In this document: piece by piece, positions 10,562 through 18,799 of the stretch | Numbering within the stretch: the first letter of the stretch is position 1 | Layout of the letters: each line of letters opens with the position of its first letter | DNA from: Microbacterium allomyrinae | GTDB lineage: Bacteria > Actinomycetota > Actinomycetes > Actinomycetales > Microbacteriaceae | DNA: 64,000 nt | Direction of reading: 5' to 3' | Assembly: GCF_020682705.1 (NCBI RefSeq) | Contig: NZ_JAGTTN010000008.1 | Span: forward strand, 1-64,000 | Made by a program: the position numbers and the translations under genes | Notes under the pieces: model-generated | The model's database searches: none | What the model was told of the DNA's origin: nothing | What the model saw: only the letters and a program-made list of their open reading frames with translations

Positions 10562-12558
10562 GGGGTCATCCTTTCGGGCCCGGGTTCGGGGAGTGCCGCG
10601 GTATTCGCTTCGTGTGCACTCGCCGAGGGCACACGCTCGCTGCGTGCGGGACGTGTGTGCTCGTCCGGAGCACATGATCGGCGCGGGTCGGTATCGGGAG
10701 CCCGGATGGGTTCTGGGCGCCGGCCGCGGGTGGCGGTGCGCAGTGCGGCCCGGGCCGCGGCATCCGTCTCCCGAAGCACCGAAGAGTCGGTGCCGGGAAC
10801 CGGCGCGATGATGGTGAAGACGCGGATGTCCTCGTGCGGCACGCCGACCGAGAAGAGGCCGGGAACCGGCTCGCCCGCCGCGCCGATCACGGCGCCGTCG
10901 GAGGGGCGCACGTCGAGTGCGTCGGAGGGCGTGCCGTCGGCGAAGCGCCAGCTGCGCGCCGCACCCTGGGTGACGAGCGACCGGAGCAGCGGGTCGGAGG
11001 TGCGCTCGACGCTGGGCGTCGGCAGCCACGCCTCGACGAGGACCGCCGTCGGAACCGGCCGCCCGGAGCGCGGTCGCAGCGTCACGTGGCCGTCGCTGAC
11101 GTCGACCCGATCGAGAGGCCCCGCGAAGCGGACGATCCCGGCCGCATGAAGCGCGAGAAGCTGCCGTGCGCGGAAAAGCGGCGGGCCGCTTCCGAACGAT
11201 GCCGCGATGGCGAGGTACTCGCGGTAAGCCGCGAACGAACTCGCGGTGAGGCCGCCGAACTCGACGAGAGCGATCACCGCGCCGCGCGCCGCCGCATACG
11301 AATGGAGCGCGAGCTTCAGCGGGCTGTCGAGACCGCGGGCCGCCTCGTCCGCATCACGGCGGACGGCCTCGGCCACCACCGCACCCACATCCGGGGCGTC
11401 GGGATCCGGGCGAGCGGGCGCGGCGCGCGCCAGCGGGTCGGCGGCGTCGGCGAGCGAAAGCCTCTGCGCGGGGTCGGAGACGTGTCGCGCGACGAGCGTT
11501 TCGGCATCCATCCGCGGATCTCCGAGTCCTCGGATGAGCCCTTCGAGGTCGACGACGGCGCCCGGCGAGACCCGGTCGAGCGCACGGTAGTAGTCGACGA
11601 GCGCGTCGCGCTGGATGAGCGGCAGCACCTCACGAGTGAAGTCCACGGGACGACGCGCACGCAGTCCCGCCAATGCGGCGCGGAGGATCCGCTGCTCGGG
11701 GAAGAACGGGGGTGCCCCGAAGTCCGGCTTCGCCCGGTACGGCACACCGCGGCGCGAGGCGCCGACGATCAGCGGTTCTGCGCCGGACGCCTCGTACCGT
11801 ACCGCGCCGGCGTCCGACACGAATCGCCCGCCGCGCTGCTCGGTGAGTTGGCTCACGGTGTCGAAGAAGCCCATCCCGAGTCCGCGGATCCCGACCGCGG
11901 TGCCGGCGGCCACGTCGGAGAGATCCTGGTCGATCGGGTTGCCCGGCGCCACGACGCGCGGGTGCGGCACGACGTCGTCGCGAGGGAGCCAGCCGACGGC
12001 GAGCACGACCGCCGCCGCGGCCAGGGTCGCACCGTCGTCGAGGTGCACCATCCATCCGTCGCCGGTGCGGCGCAGATCGACGGCCCGACCGCGATGCACG
12101 TGCAGGTCGACGGATGCGGGCGCCGAGGCGGCGATCCGTTCGAGGCACCAGCGCAGGTAGTACCCGTACAGAAGACGCGACGGGTTGGAGTGATCGACCG
12201 TCCGGGAAGCCTCCGCGCGCACGGCGGGCGGCAGGTCGGCGGCGGAATCGGGGTCGGCTGTCACGCGACGGCACCAGTCGGCGAGCGATGGTCCGGGCCG
12301 GACGGGTCCCTCGCACGTGAGGCTCGCGTCGGTGAACAGGGTGGACTGCGCGGCGACCGTGTTCATCACGAGCTGCTCGGCCTGCCCGGCTCGCCAGATC
12401 CGCCCCGAGCCCGGCGGGAACGGGTCGATGAGATGGATGGCGAGCGGCCCGTCCGACAGTTCGGGAGCGCTCGCGAGCACGCGTTCCAGGATCGACGTGC
12501 CGCGCACGCTCGCGCCGATGATCGCGATCGCGGGCACGGCTCGGGTCTGGTCGTCCAC
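10558..12558 (-). CDS. FAD/NAD(P)-binding oxidoreductase (YdhS-like, pfam13454 type)
   Basis: This 666-residue protein begins with a dinucleotide-binding motif, AIIGASVRGTSILERVL, followed by IDPFPPGSGRIWR and LVMNTVAAQSTLFTD. These are hallmarks of the large FAD_NAD_binding_9 family, whose chemistry is poorly known. A second Rossmann-like part carries GIRGLGMGFFDTVSQLTEQRG. The C-terminal region contains PVPGLFSVGVPHEDIRVFTI. The last roughly 45 residues are a low-complexity tail encoded in part by a palindromic repeat (10611-10677). It is translationally coupled to the sarcosine-oxidase-like gene and divergent from the binding-protein/permease cluster. The substrate is unknown. Confidence 0.7.
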   Translation of the reverse strand: MDDQTRAVPAIAIIGASVRGTSILERVLASAPELSDGPLAIHLIDPFPPGSGRIWRAGQAEQLVMNTVAAQSTLFTDASLTCEGPVRPGPSLADWCRRVTADPDSAADLPPAVRAEASRTVDHSNPSRLLYGYYLRWCLERIAASAPASVDLHVHRGRAVDLRRTGDGWMVHLDDGATLAAAAVVLAVGWLPRDDVVPHPRVVAPGNPIDQDLSDVAAGTAVGIRGLGMGFFDTVSQLTEQRGGRFVSDAGAVRYEASGAEPLIVGASRRGVPYRAKPDFGAPPFFPEQRILRAALAGLRARRPVDFTREVLPLIQRDALVDYYRALDRVSPGAVVDLEGLIRGLGDPRMDAETLVARHVSDPAQRLSLADAADPLARAAPARPDPDAPDVGAVVAEAVRRDADEAARGLDSPLKLALHSYAAARGAVIALVEFGGLTASSFAAYREYLAIAASFGSGPPLFRARQLLALHAAGIVRFAGPLDRVDVSDGHVTLRPRSGRPVPTAVLVEAWLPTPSVERTSDPLLRSLVTQGAARSWRFADGTPSDALDVRPSDGAVIGAAGEPVPGLFSVGVPHEDIRVFTIIAPVPGTDSSVLRETDAAARAALRTATRGRRPEPIRAPDTDPRRSCAPDEHTRPARSERVPSASAHEANTAALPEPGPERMTP
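10611..10677. repeat. 67-bp palindromic element, copy A (inside a coding 3' end)
   Basis: The outer arms TGTGCACTC and GGAGCACA, with GC-rich inner arms, make a long imperfect hairpin. It aligns without gaps to 19467-19533 at about 51 of 67 positions. This copy overlaps the 3' end of the FAD/NAD(P) gene and encodes part of its tail. Confidence 0.6.
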
Positions 12559-12752
12559 GGGTTCCCTCTCTCGCTCTCATCCTGTCAGCGGGGCCCGTCG
12601 CAGGGCCTCCGCGGCACGTCGTGTTACGGCGTGCGTCGATTCACCTGGATGGATTCCGTCATTCATCCCTAGCGTGGGAGGCGGATGCCGAGCGGTACGT
12701 CCGCGCTCCGCCTCCGTCACCCGACTTCACCCGAAAAGCCAGGAGCACAGCA

Positions 12753-13925
12753 ATGCCCACGATCCGTCGCGCCGCCGCCCTTGCCGGCACCGCCGCTCTC
12801 GTCCTCGTCCTCGCGGCCTGCAGCACTCCCTCCCCAGATGCCGGCTCCGGCTCCGGCTCCGAAGGCTCCACCGAGCCCGTCCGCTTCGGCGTCGCGCTGC
12901 CGCAGACCGGCGACCAGGCCCAGTACGGCGAGTACTTCGAGCAGGGCTTCGAGCTCGCGCTCGCTCAGATCAACGAGGCAGGCGGCGTCGACGGCCGTGA
13001 TGTCGAGCTGGTCTACGAAGACACCCAGGCCGACCCGGCTCAGGCGCCCGCCGTCGCCCAGAAGTTCGTCGACGACGCGTCGATCCTCGCCGTGCTCGGC
13101 GACTTCGGCACACCGGCGACCGCCGCCGCGAGCCCGATCTACCAGGCGGCCGGTCTCACGCAGTTCGCGTTCTCGGCATCCGCCTCCACCGTCACCGATC
13201 CGGGCGACTTCATCTTCGCGACGTGGGTCTCGCAGGAGTACGAGGCGCCTCGCCTCGCGGCGTTCGCTGCCGAGCAGGGGTCGACCGCCGCGGTCTTCTA
13301 TCACGACACCGACTGGGGCCTGAACACCCACGGCTTCTTCTCCGAGGGCGCCGAGGAGGCGGGCCTCGAAGAGGTGTACGCCACCGGCTACAACCCCGAG
13401 AGCACCGACTTCCGTCCGCTGCTGCTCGCCGCCCAGGCCGAGAACCCCGAGGTGATCGTGCTGATCTCGTACGCTGCCGACGGCGCCCTCATCACGGCGC
13501 AGGCCCGTGAGCTCGGCATCGACGTGCCGATCGTGGGAATCAGCTCGATCTACAACCAGCAGTTCATCGAGCTGGCCGGCGACGCGGCCGAGGGCGTGCA
13601 GACCCTCAGCTACTTCACGCCCGAGAACCCCGACGAGGCGGTGCAGCAGTTCATCACGGACTTCGCCGCCGAGTACGACGTCGAGACCCCTTCGGACTAC
13701 GCGATCCGCGCCTATGACGCCCTGAACATCGTGGCGACCGCGGCGGCCTCCGCGGCCGACGAGGGCGAGCTCGATCGCCAGAGCCTGCGCGACGCGCTGG
13801 TGACGGGCGAGGACTTCGCGACGATCCTGTACGGCCCGATCACCTTCGCCGACAACCGTCGGATCGTCGACGCGGACCAGTACGCACTCGTGATCGAGGA
13901 CGGCGCATTCGTCCTCGCCGAATGA
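12753..13925 (+). CDS. LivJ-type ABC transporter substrate-binding lipoprotein (second system)
   Basis: This 390-residue type I periplasmic-binding protein has an N-terminal signal with lipobox LVLAACS (ALVLVLAAC), then a Gly/Ser linker and RFGVALPQTGDQAQYGEYFEQ, the usual first strand of the family. A conserved INEAGGVDGRDVELVYEDTQ follows. The ATG has AGGAG nine bases upstream. It heads a co-directional cluster with fused permease, two ATPases and a CMD/AhpD pair, so its ligand is probably the substrate of those enzymes rather than, or in addition to, an amino acid. Confidence 0.9.
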   Translation: MPTIRRAAALAGTAALVLVLAACSTPSPDAGSGSGSEGSTEPVRFGVALPQTGDQAQYGEYFEQGFELALAQINEAGGVDGRDVELVYEDTQADPAQAPAVAQKFVDDASILAVLGDFGTPATAAASPIYQAAGLTQFAFSASASTVTDPGDFIFATWVSQEYEAPRLAAFAAEQGSTAAVFYHDTDWGLNTHGFFSEGAEEAGLEEVYATGYNPESTDFRPLLLAAQAENPEVIVLISYAADGALITAQARELGIDVPIVGISSIYNQQFIELAGDAAEGVQTLSYFTPENPDEAVQQFITDFAAEYDVETPSDYAIRAYDALNIVATAAASAADEGELDRQSLRDALVTGEDFATILYGPITFADNRRIVDADQYALVIEDGAFVLAE

Positions 13926-13947
13926 CCCGCTACTGACATCCACGCCC

Positions 13948-13978
13948 TGTCCGGGCACCCGCATCGGGTGCCCGGACA
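13948..13978 (+). terminator. Hairpin between binding-protein and permease genes
   Basis: A perfect 13-bp stem (TGTCCGGGCACCC, loop GCATC) lies between genes that otherwise look like one operon. It probably attenuates transcription or protects the 3' end, so that more binding protein than permease is made. Confidence 0.65.
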
Positions 13979-13999
13979 TCGGCACGAGAGGGAACGACT

Positions 14000-15913
14000 G
14001 TGGACATCCTCCTCGCCGGCATCGTGAGCGGCAGCACCTACGCGCTGCTCGCGGTCGGCGTCTCGCTGGTTTTCGGCGTCTCGAACATCGTCAACTTCGC
14101 CGCCGGATCGGTCTTCGCCGCCGGCGCCATGATGGGCTGGTTCCTCGCCGCGGTGCTGGCGTGGCCGCTGTGGGCCGTGCTCGTCGGCGTCATCGTCTTC
14201 ACCAGCCTTCTCGGGTGGCTGATCTTCGTGGTGGCGGTGCGGCCGCTGCGGGCGGCACCCGGCATCGCGGTGCTGCTCGCGACGTTCGCCGTCGGCATCA
14301 TCCTCGACAACACCTCGCAGCGCGTCTTCGGCGCCGAGACGCGACGCTTCCCGTCGCTGCTGGAGCGGAGCAACTTCGAGCTGTTCGGCTTCCGCTTCGG
14401 TACCATCGCGCTCGTCATCATCGGCGTCGCGGTGGTGTGCGTGACCGTGCTGGCATGGGTGCTCGCGCGCACCAGGATCGGCCGCGCCATCCGCGCCACG
14501 TCGCAGGACCGCGACGCGGCGGCGCAGATGGGCATCCCGGTCGACCGCGTCCAGGCGATCTCGTTCGTCATCGCGTCGGCGCTCGGCGGGGTGGCAGGCG
14601 TGCTCGTCGGCATGTACTTCTCGAACGTCGCACCCACCATGGGCTTCACCGCCGGCGTGCAGGCGTTCGCTGCGGCGACGATCGGTGGCCTGGGATCGCT
14701 GCCGGGCGCGATCGTCGGCGGACTCATCCTCGGTGTCGCCGAAGCGTTCGGCGTCGCACTGTGGGGCGATTCGGTCCGCCAGCTCATCACCTTCGGCGCG
14801 CTGATCCTGGTGCTGTGGGTTCGCCCTGGCGGCATCCTCGGCCGCGTCCCGGTGGTCGCGAGCGAGCCCATGACCGGAACGTTCTTCGGCGCGGGCAAGC
14901 CGCTGCGCCTGAACCGCTGGGTGGCGGTCGGTCTGATCGCCGCCGGGGCTCTGCTTCCCCTCGTCGTGGGGGACTACGTGCTGCGTACGGGTGCGCTGGT
15001 GTGGATCTACGCGCTGTTCGCGCTGTCGGTCACCATCGCGGGCGGATTCGCCGGACAGATCGTGCTCGGCCAGGCAGGCGCTCTCGCTATCGGCGCGTAC
15101 ACCTCCGCGCTGCTCGTGACGAAGGGTGGCTGGGACTTCTGGGCGAGCTTCGTCGCAGCGGGTCTCGTGGCGGCGATCTTCAGCGTGCTGCTCACCGCGC
15201 CGACCTGGCGGCTTCGCGGGCACTACGTCTCGATGGCGACCCTCGCGACGGGCGCCTTCATCGCCGCCCTGGCCCTCAACCTGCAGGACATCACCAACGG
15301 CGCGCGCGGGATCTACGGCATCCCGCGCCCCACGTTCTTCGGTGCGCCCGTCTCGTCGGCCATCGGCATGTACCTGCTCACGTTCGCGGTGCTCGTGGTC
15401 GCGCTCGTGATCGTCGCCCGTCTCGGTTCGTCGCATCTCGGCCGCACCTGGGCGGCGGTGCGCGAGGACGAAGTCGCGGCCGCGTCCTCCGGCATCCATC
15501 CCGCCGCGTACAAGTCGCTGGCGTTCGGACTCGGCTCGGTGATCGCCGGATTCGCGGGCGCACTCTACGCCTCGCAGGTGACCTACCTCGAACCGAGTCA
15601 GTTCGGCATCTCGCTGTCTGTGCTCGCGGTCACCATCGCGATCCTCGGCGGCCTGCGCGCGCCGATGGGTGCAGTGGTCGGTGCGGTGATCCTGGTGGGC
15701 ATCCCCGAGTTCTTCCGTGCCTTCGCGGACTGGCGGCTGCTCTTCTACGGGGTGCTGCTGCTGGTGCTCATCCTGTGGCGCCCGCAGGGACTGTGGGCTC
15801 ACTCCGACCCGCTGGCCCGGGCGTGGGGACGCATCGTCCGCGGGCCTCGCGGCGGCGGAGGATCCGACACCGGCCGAGAAGCGACCGCCGTGCGCGAGGA
15901 GGTGGTGTCGTGA
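14000..15913 (+). CDS. Fused LivH-LivM-type ABC permease
   Basis: This 637-residue protein fuses two permeases that are normally separate. Residues about 1-285 are LivH-like (GSTYALLAVGVSLVFGVSNI, GRAIRATSQDRDAAAQMGIP as the ATPase contact, ending LWVRPGGILGR). Residues about 310-600 are LivM-like (GGFAGQIVLGQAGALAIGAY, RTWAAVREDEVAAASSGIHP, ending LILWRPQGLWAH). About 16-18 membrane helices are expected. The GTG at 14000 follows GAGAGGGAAC. One chain thus makes the whole channel. The 3' end overlaps the ATPase gene by 4 bp. Confidence 0.9.
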   Translation: MDILLAGIVSGSTYALLAVGVSLVFGVSNIVNFAAGSVFAAGAMMGWFLAAVLAWPLWAVLVGVIVFTSLLGWLIFVVAVRPLRAAPGIAVLLATFAVGIILDNTSQRVFGAETRRFPSLLERSNFELFGFRFGTIALVIIGVAVVCVTVLAWVLARTRIGRAIRATSQDRDAAAQMGIPVDRVQAISFVIASALGGVAGVLVGMYFSNVAPTMGFTAGVQAFAAATIGGLGSLPGAIVGGLILGVAEAFGVALWGDSVRQLITFGALILVLWVRPGGILGRVPVVASEPMTGTFFGAGKPLRLNRWVAVGLIAAGALLPLVVGDYVLRTGALVWIYALFALSVTIAGGFAGQIVLGQAGALAIGAYTSALLVTKGGWDFWASFVAAGLVAAIFSVLLTAPTWRLRGHYVSMATLATGAFIAALALNLQDITNGARGIYGIPRPTFFGAPVSSAIGMYLLTFAVLVVALVIVARLGSSHLGRTWAAVREDEVAAASSGIHPAAYKSLAFGLGSVIAGFAGALYASQVTYLEPSQFGISLSVLAVTIAILGGLRAPMGAVVGAVILVGIPEFFRAFADWRLLFYGVLLLVLILWRPQGLWAHSDPLARAWGRIVRGPRGGGGSDTGREATAVREEVVS

Positions 15914-16761
15914 GCGAGCCGCTCCTTCGCGTCTCGGGCCTGCGCAAGCAGTTCGGCGGTCTCACGGTCGTCGACGACGTGTCGCTCGACATCCAGCCGG
16001 GCGAAGTCGTGTCGATCATCGGCCCGAACGGCAGCGGCAAGACCACCACGCTCAACATCATCAGCGGGGTGCTGCGTCCCTCGGCAGGCACCGTCGAACT
16101 CGAGGGTCGCCGGATCACCGGCAGCAAGCCGTACCGCATCGCCCATCTCGGTCTGACGCGCACGTTCCAGAACGGCCGCGTGATCGGCAATCTGACGGTC
16201 GCCGAGAACGTGCTCATCGGTCTCGAGTCGGTGCAGACGGTGGGGCGGCCGCTGTCGTCGCTGCGCGGCATCCCGGGCGTGCGATGGCTTCCGCTCCTCG
16301 CCGAGACGTTCACCGCGCTGCTGCCCGGCGCGAAGCGCAGGCGACAGGATGCCGCCGATGCGGAACGCGTCGGTGCAGAGCTCGCGCGATTCGGAACCCG
16401 CCTCGCACCGCGCCGCGACCAGTACGCGTACTCGCTCTCGTACGCGAACCGGCGTCGCACCGAGATCGCTCGGGCACTCATCTCCTCGCCGCGCCTGCTG
16501 GTGCTCGATGAGCCGACGGCGGGGATGAACCAGACCGAGACGGCCGAAGTGCTCCAGCAGCTGCTGGAGCTGAAGGCGGCCGGTCAGACCATCCTTCTGG
16601 TCGAGCACAAGCTCGACCTCGTGATGACGCTGTCGGATCGCGTGCTCGTGCTGGATGACGGTCATCTCATCGCGCAGGGCGCGCCCGACGAGGTGAGCCG
16701 TGATCCCCGGGTCATCGAGGCCTATCTCGGCAAGGCCTTCGCAGAAGGGACGAAGCCATGA
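15910..16761 (+). CDS. LivG-type ABC transporter ATPase (second system)
   Basis: This 283-residue ATPase has Walker A GPNGSGKTT, RTFQNGRVIGNLTV as the Q-loop region, Walker B LLVLDEPTAGMN and switch His in LLVEHKLDLV. The ABC signature is degenerate: YSLSYANRRRTEIARAL stands where LSGGQ is expected, so only the leading LS is kept. An insertion around residues 120-150 (LPGAKRRRQDAADAER) is typical of this subgroup. The GTG at 15910 overlaps the permease stop. The partner ATPase has a normal signature, so the dimer could be asymmetric. Confidence 0.88.
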   Translation: MSEPLLRVSGLRKQFGGLTVVDDVSLDIQPGEVVSIIGPNGSGKTTTLNIISGVLRPSAGTVELEGRRITGSKPYRIAHLGLTRTFQNGRVIGNLTVAENVLIGLESVQTVGRPLSSLRGIPGVRWLPLLAETFTALLPGAKRRRQDAADAERVGAELARFGTRLAPRRDQYAYSLSYANRRRTEIARALISSPRLLVLDEPTAGMNQTETAEVLQQLLELKAAGQTILLVEHKLDLVMTLSDRVLVLDDGHLIAQGAPDEVSRDPRVIEAYLGKAFAEGTKP

Positions 16762-17567
16762 CCGCTCTTCTCGCCTTCGAGGACGTCACCGTCACCTACG
16801 GAGTGAGCCCCGCTCTCGAGGACGTCTCGCTCGAGCTCGCCGCCGGACACATCGTGTCGCTGCTCGGCGGCAACGCCTCGGGCAAGTCCACGACCATGAA
16901 GACGATCCTCGGGCTCGTGCGGCCGGTGTCGGGACGCGTGCTCTTCGACGGTCAGGACATCACGAACTGGAGCACTCCCCGGCGGGTGCGCGCGGGCATC
17001 GCCTCCGTCCCGGAGGCCCGCCGGGTCTTCCCTGACATGACGGTGGAGGACAATCTGCTCACCGGGGCGCACGTGCGCCGCGATTCCGGCATCCGTCGCA
17101 CCCTGGCGGAGGTCTACGACTTCTTTCCCCGGCTTGCGGAGCGCAAGCGTCAGCACGCGGGCACGATGTCGGGCGGCGAGCAGCAGATGCTCGCCTTCGG
17201 TCGCGCCCTGATGAGCCGGCCGCGCCTGATCTGCATGGACGAACCCACGATGGGACTCGCCCCGATCATCGTCGAGCGCGTGCTCGAGCACATCGCGACG
17301 ATCAATCGCGACCTCGGCGTGAGCGTCTTCATGGTCGAGCAGAACGCCGAGCTCGCGCTGAGCGTGGCCGACAGCGGCTATGTGCTGCGCACCGGCCGCA
17401 TCGCGGTGCAGGGAACGGCGGCCGAGCTGCTCGCGAACCCGGGTGTGCGCGAGGCGTATCTCGGGCGCGCGGGCGATCAGGCCGCGGATCCCCTCGAGCT
17501 CGCGCGCCGCGTGAGCTCCCACGACGACATCGCAGGCGCCTCGGCGCCGCAGGAAGGACGAGCATGA
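16758..17567 (+). CDS. LivF-type ABC transporter ATPase (second system)
   Basis: This 269-residue nucleotide-binding protein has Walker A GGNASGKST (N-A in place of the usual N-G), signature MSGGEQQMLAFGRAL and Walker B LICMDEPTMGLAP. The EQNAELAL segment at the switch is typical of LivF. The ATG at 16758 overlaps the previous stop (ATGA), and its own stop overlaps the CMD-domain gene. The C-terminal 30 residues (DPLELARRVSSHDDIAGASA) extend beyond the usual fold. Confidence 0.9.
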   Translation: MTALLAFEDVTVTYGVSPALEDVSLELAAGHIVSLLGGNASGKSTTMKTILGLVRPVSGRVLFDGQDITNWSTPRRVRAGIASVPEARRVFPDMTVEDNLLTGAHVRRDSGIRRTLAEVYDFFPRLAERKRQHAGTMSGGEQQMLAFGRALMSRPRLICMDEPTMGLAPIIVERVLEHIATINRDLGVSVFMVEQNAELALSVADSGYVLRTGRIAVQGTAAELLANPGVREAYLGRAGDQAADPLELARRVSSHDDIAGASAPQEGRA

Positions 17568-18067
17568 CCGATGTGCTCCTGACCATCGCCGAGGTCGGCT
17601 CCGACGCCCCGCGCGATCATCGGCCGACGGTGCGGGATGCCGCGCAGGCGGCGTATCACGCGCTCTTCGACGTAGGCGCCGACGATCCGGTCCCGGGCGT
17701 CGACCGCGGGTTCCGCCACCTCGTGGCGGCGCGTGCCGCCCGGCTGGAGGGGGACGGCCCGGCCGCAGAGTTCTATCTCGACGGCGCGGACGTGACGGAT
17801 GCCGTGGCTCTCGTCGAAGACGGCCCGGACGGCGAGGCCGGAGTGCGGGCCACCCGTCGCACGCGTGCCGCGCTGCGATATGCCGAGCTTCTCGTGGGCA
17901 GCCCCGCCGCAGCGACCGCCGACGATCTGAACGGACTCGTGGTGGCCGGCTGGTCGCCCGCGGAGATCGTCGTGATCGGGCAGATCGTCGGTTTCGTCAG
18001 CTATCAGGTGCGGGTCGCGCAGGGACTGCGCGTGCTCGACGACGTCTTCGAGGAGGCTGCCCCGTGA
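17564..18067 (+). CDS. CMD-domain protein lacking the catalytic Cys pair
   Basis: This 167-residue all-alpha protein resembles the carboxymuconolactone-decarboxylase/AhpD fold (RTRAALRYAELLVGSPAAAT, DDLNGLVVAGWSPAEIVVIG, VSYQVRVAQGLRVL). It has no cysteine at all, so it cannot use the CxxC redox chemistry of AhpD. It looks like the first member of the paired families called Avi_7170 (CMD) and Avi_7169 (alkylhydroperoxidase) in TIGRFAMs. That assignment is from memory of the pattern. It overlaps both neighbours by 4 bp, so it is co-translated with the importer ATPase and the AhpD-like partner. Confidence 0.75.
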   Translation: MTDVLLTIAEVGSDAPRDHRPTVRDAAQAAYHALFDVGADDPVPGVDRGFRHLVAARAARLEGDGPAAEFYLDGADVTDAVALVEDGPDGEAGVRATRRTRAALRYAELLVGSPAAATADDLNGLVVAGWSPAEIVVIGQIVGFVSYQVRVAQGLRVLDDVFEEAAP

Positions 18068-18693
18068 GCACACGGTTCACCACTGCCGAGCGCGCCTGGC
18101 ACGCGTGGATCGAGCCGGTCGGCCCCCGCACCGGATCACCCGCGCAGATCGCCGCGTACGAGACCAGCGTGTGGCCGGACTCGCCGTACTTCCGGCTGCT
18201 GGCATGGCACCCGGACGCCCTCGCCACCCGCACCGCGCTGGATCGGGCGATCTTCCTCGGTCGCCCCGGACTGCCTCGTGGCGAGCGCGAACTGGCGGCG
18301 ACCGTGGCTTCGCGGCTCAACGGCTGCGAGCTGTGCACGAGCGTGCACTCGCGCTTCACGGTGACCTTCACCACGCAGGAGGATGCTGTCCTGCGGCTCC
18401 TCGAAGAGGGAGTCGAGGCCGAATTCGAGCCGCGCTGGCGCGCGATCGTGGATGCCGCCGCGGCGCTCACCGCGTCGCCGCCGCGCTTCGGAGCGCACCA
18501 CGTGCGCGCGCTGGTGGGTGTCGGGTTCTCACGCGCCGACGTGCAGGACCTCATCGAGTCCACTGCGTTCTTCGCGTGGGCCAATCGCCTCATGCTCAGC
18601 CTCGGCGAGCCCGCCGCGCCCGACGACTCCGATGCCGAGGCGATCGCCAACCAGCGCTCCGCCGACGCCGTCGCGGCGGGCGCCCGCCTGTAG
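18064..18693 (+). CDS. Alkylhydroperoxidase (AhpD-like) domain protein
   Basis: This 209-residue protein belongs to the CMD/AhpD superfamily and has the redox motif in RLNGCELCTSVHSRF (Cys-Glu-Leu-Cys followed by His). That is the proton-relay and disulfide site used to reduce hydroperoxides. The GTG start overlaps the preceding CMD gene, and it ends the importer transcript. Together with the Cys-less partner it may form a hetero-oligomer. The neighbouring divergent sarcosine-oxidase-like gene would make H2O2, which offers a rationale for its presence. Confidence 0.82.
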   Translation: MSTRFTTAERAWHAWIEPVGPRTGSPAQIAAYETSVWPDSPYFRLLAWHPDALATRTALDRAIFLGRPGLPRGERELAATVASRLNGCELCTSVHSRFTVTFTTQEDAVLRLLEEGVEAEFEPRWRAIVDAAAALTASPPRFGAHHVRALVGVGFSRADVQDLIESTAFFAWANRLMLSLGEPAAPDDSDAEAIANQRSADAVAAGARL

Positions 18694-18787
18694 CGCGGAG
18701 CGCGCACGCGGCGTGGGCGGCGGTGCGCGCGAGCGTCCCTGCCCGTCGGGGCGCGGCATCCGCTCGGCTCGCGATCGCCGGCATCGC

Positions 18788-18793
18788 TACTGT
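18788..18793 (+). promoter_or_regulatory. Leaderless-type -10 (TACTGT) of the TMEM175 gene
   Basis: TACTGT lies 6 nt before ATG 18800 and no Shine-Dalgarno sequence is present, so transcription probably starts at or next to the ATG. Confidence 0.5.
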
Positions 18794-18799
18794 GTGCAT

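Noticed and set aside
10834..12672. A 612-codon plus-strand frame opposite the FAD/NAD(P) gene
   Set aside because: No domain is recognisable and the composition is antisense-like. The minus strand has nucleotide-binding motifs.
14161..16761. An 866-residue permease-ATPase fusion
   Set aside because: The N-terminal part is an out-of-frame reading of the permease gene. The ATPase starts at GTG 15910, overlapping the permease stop.
15910..16761. ATPase with LSYANRRR instead of LSGGQ taken as an inactivated gene
   Set aside because: All other ATPase motifs are intact, and related LivG-type proteins carry the same variant, so it was kept as a functional gene.
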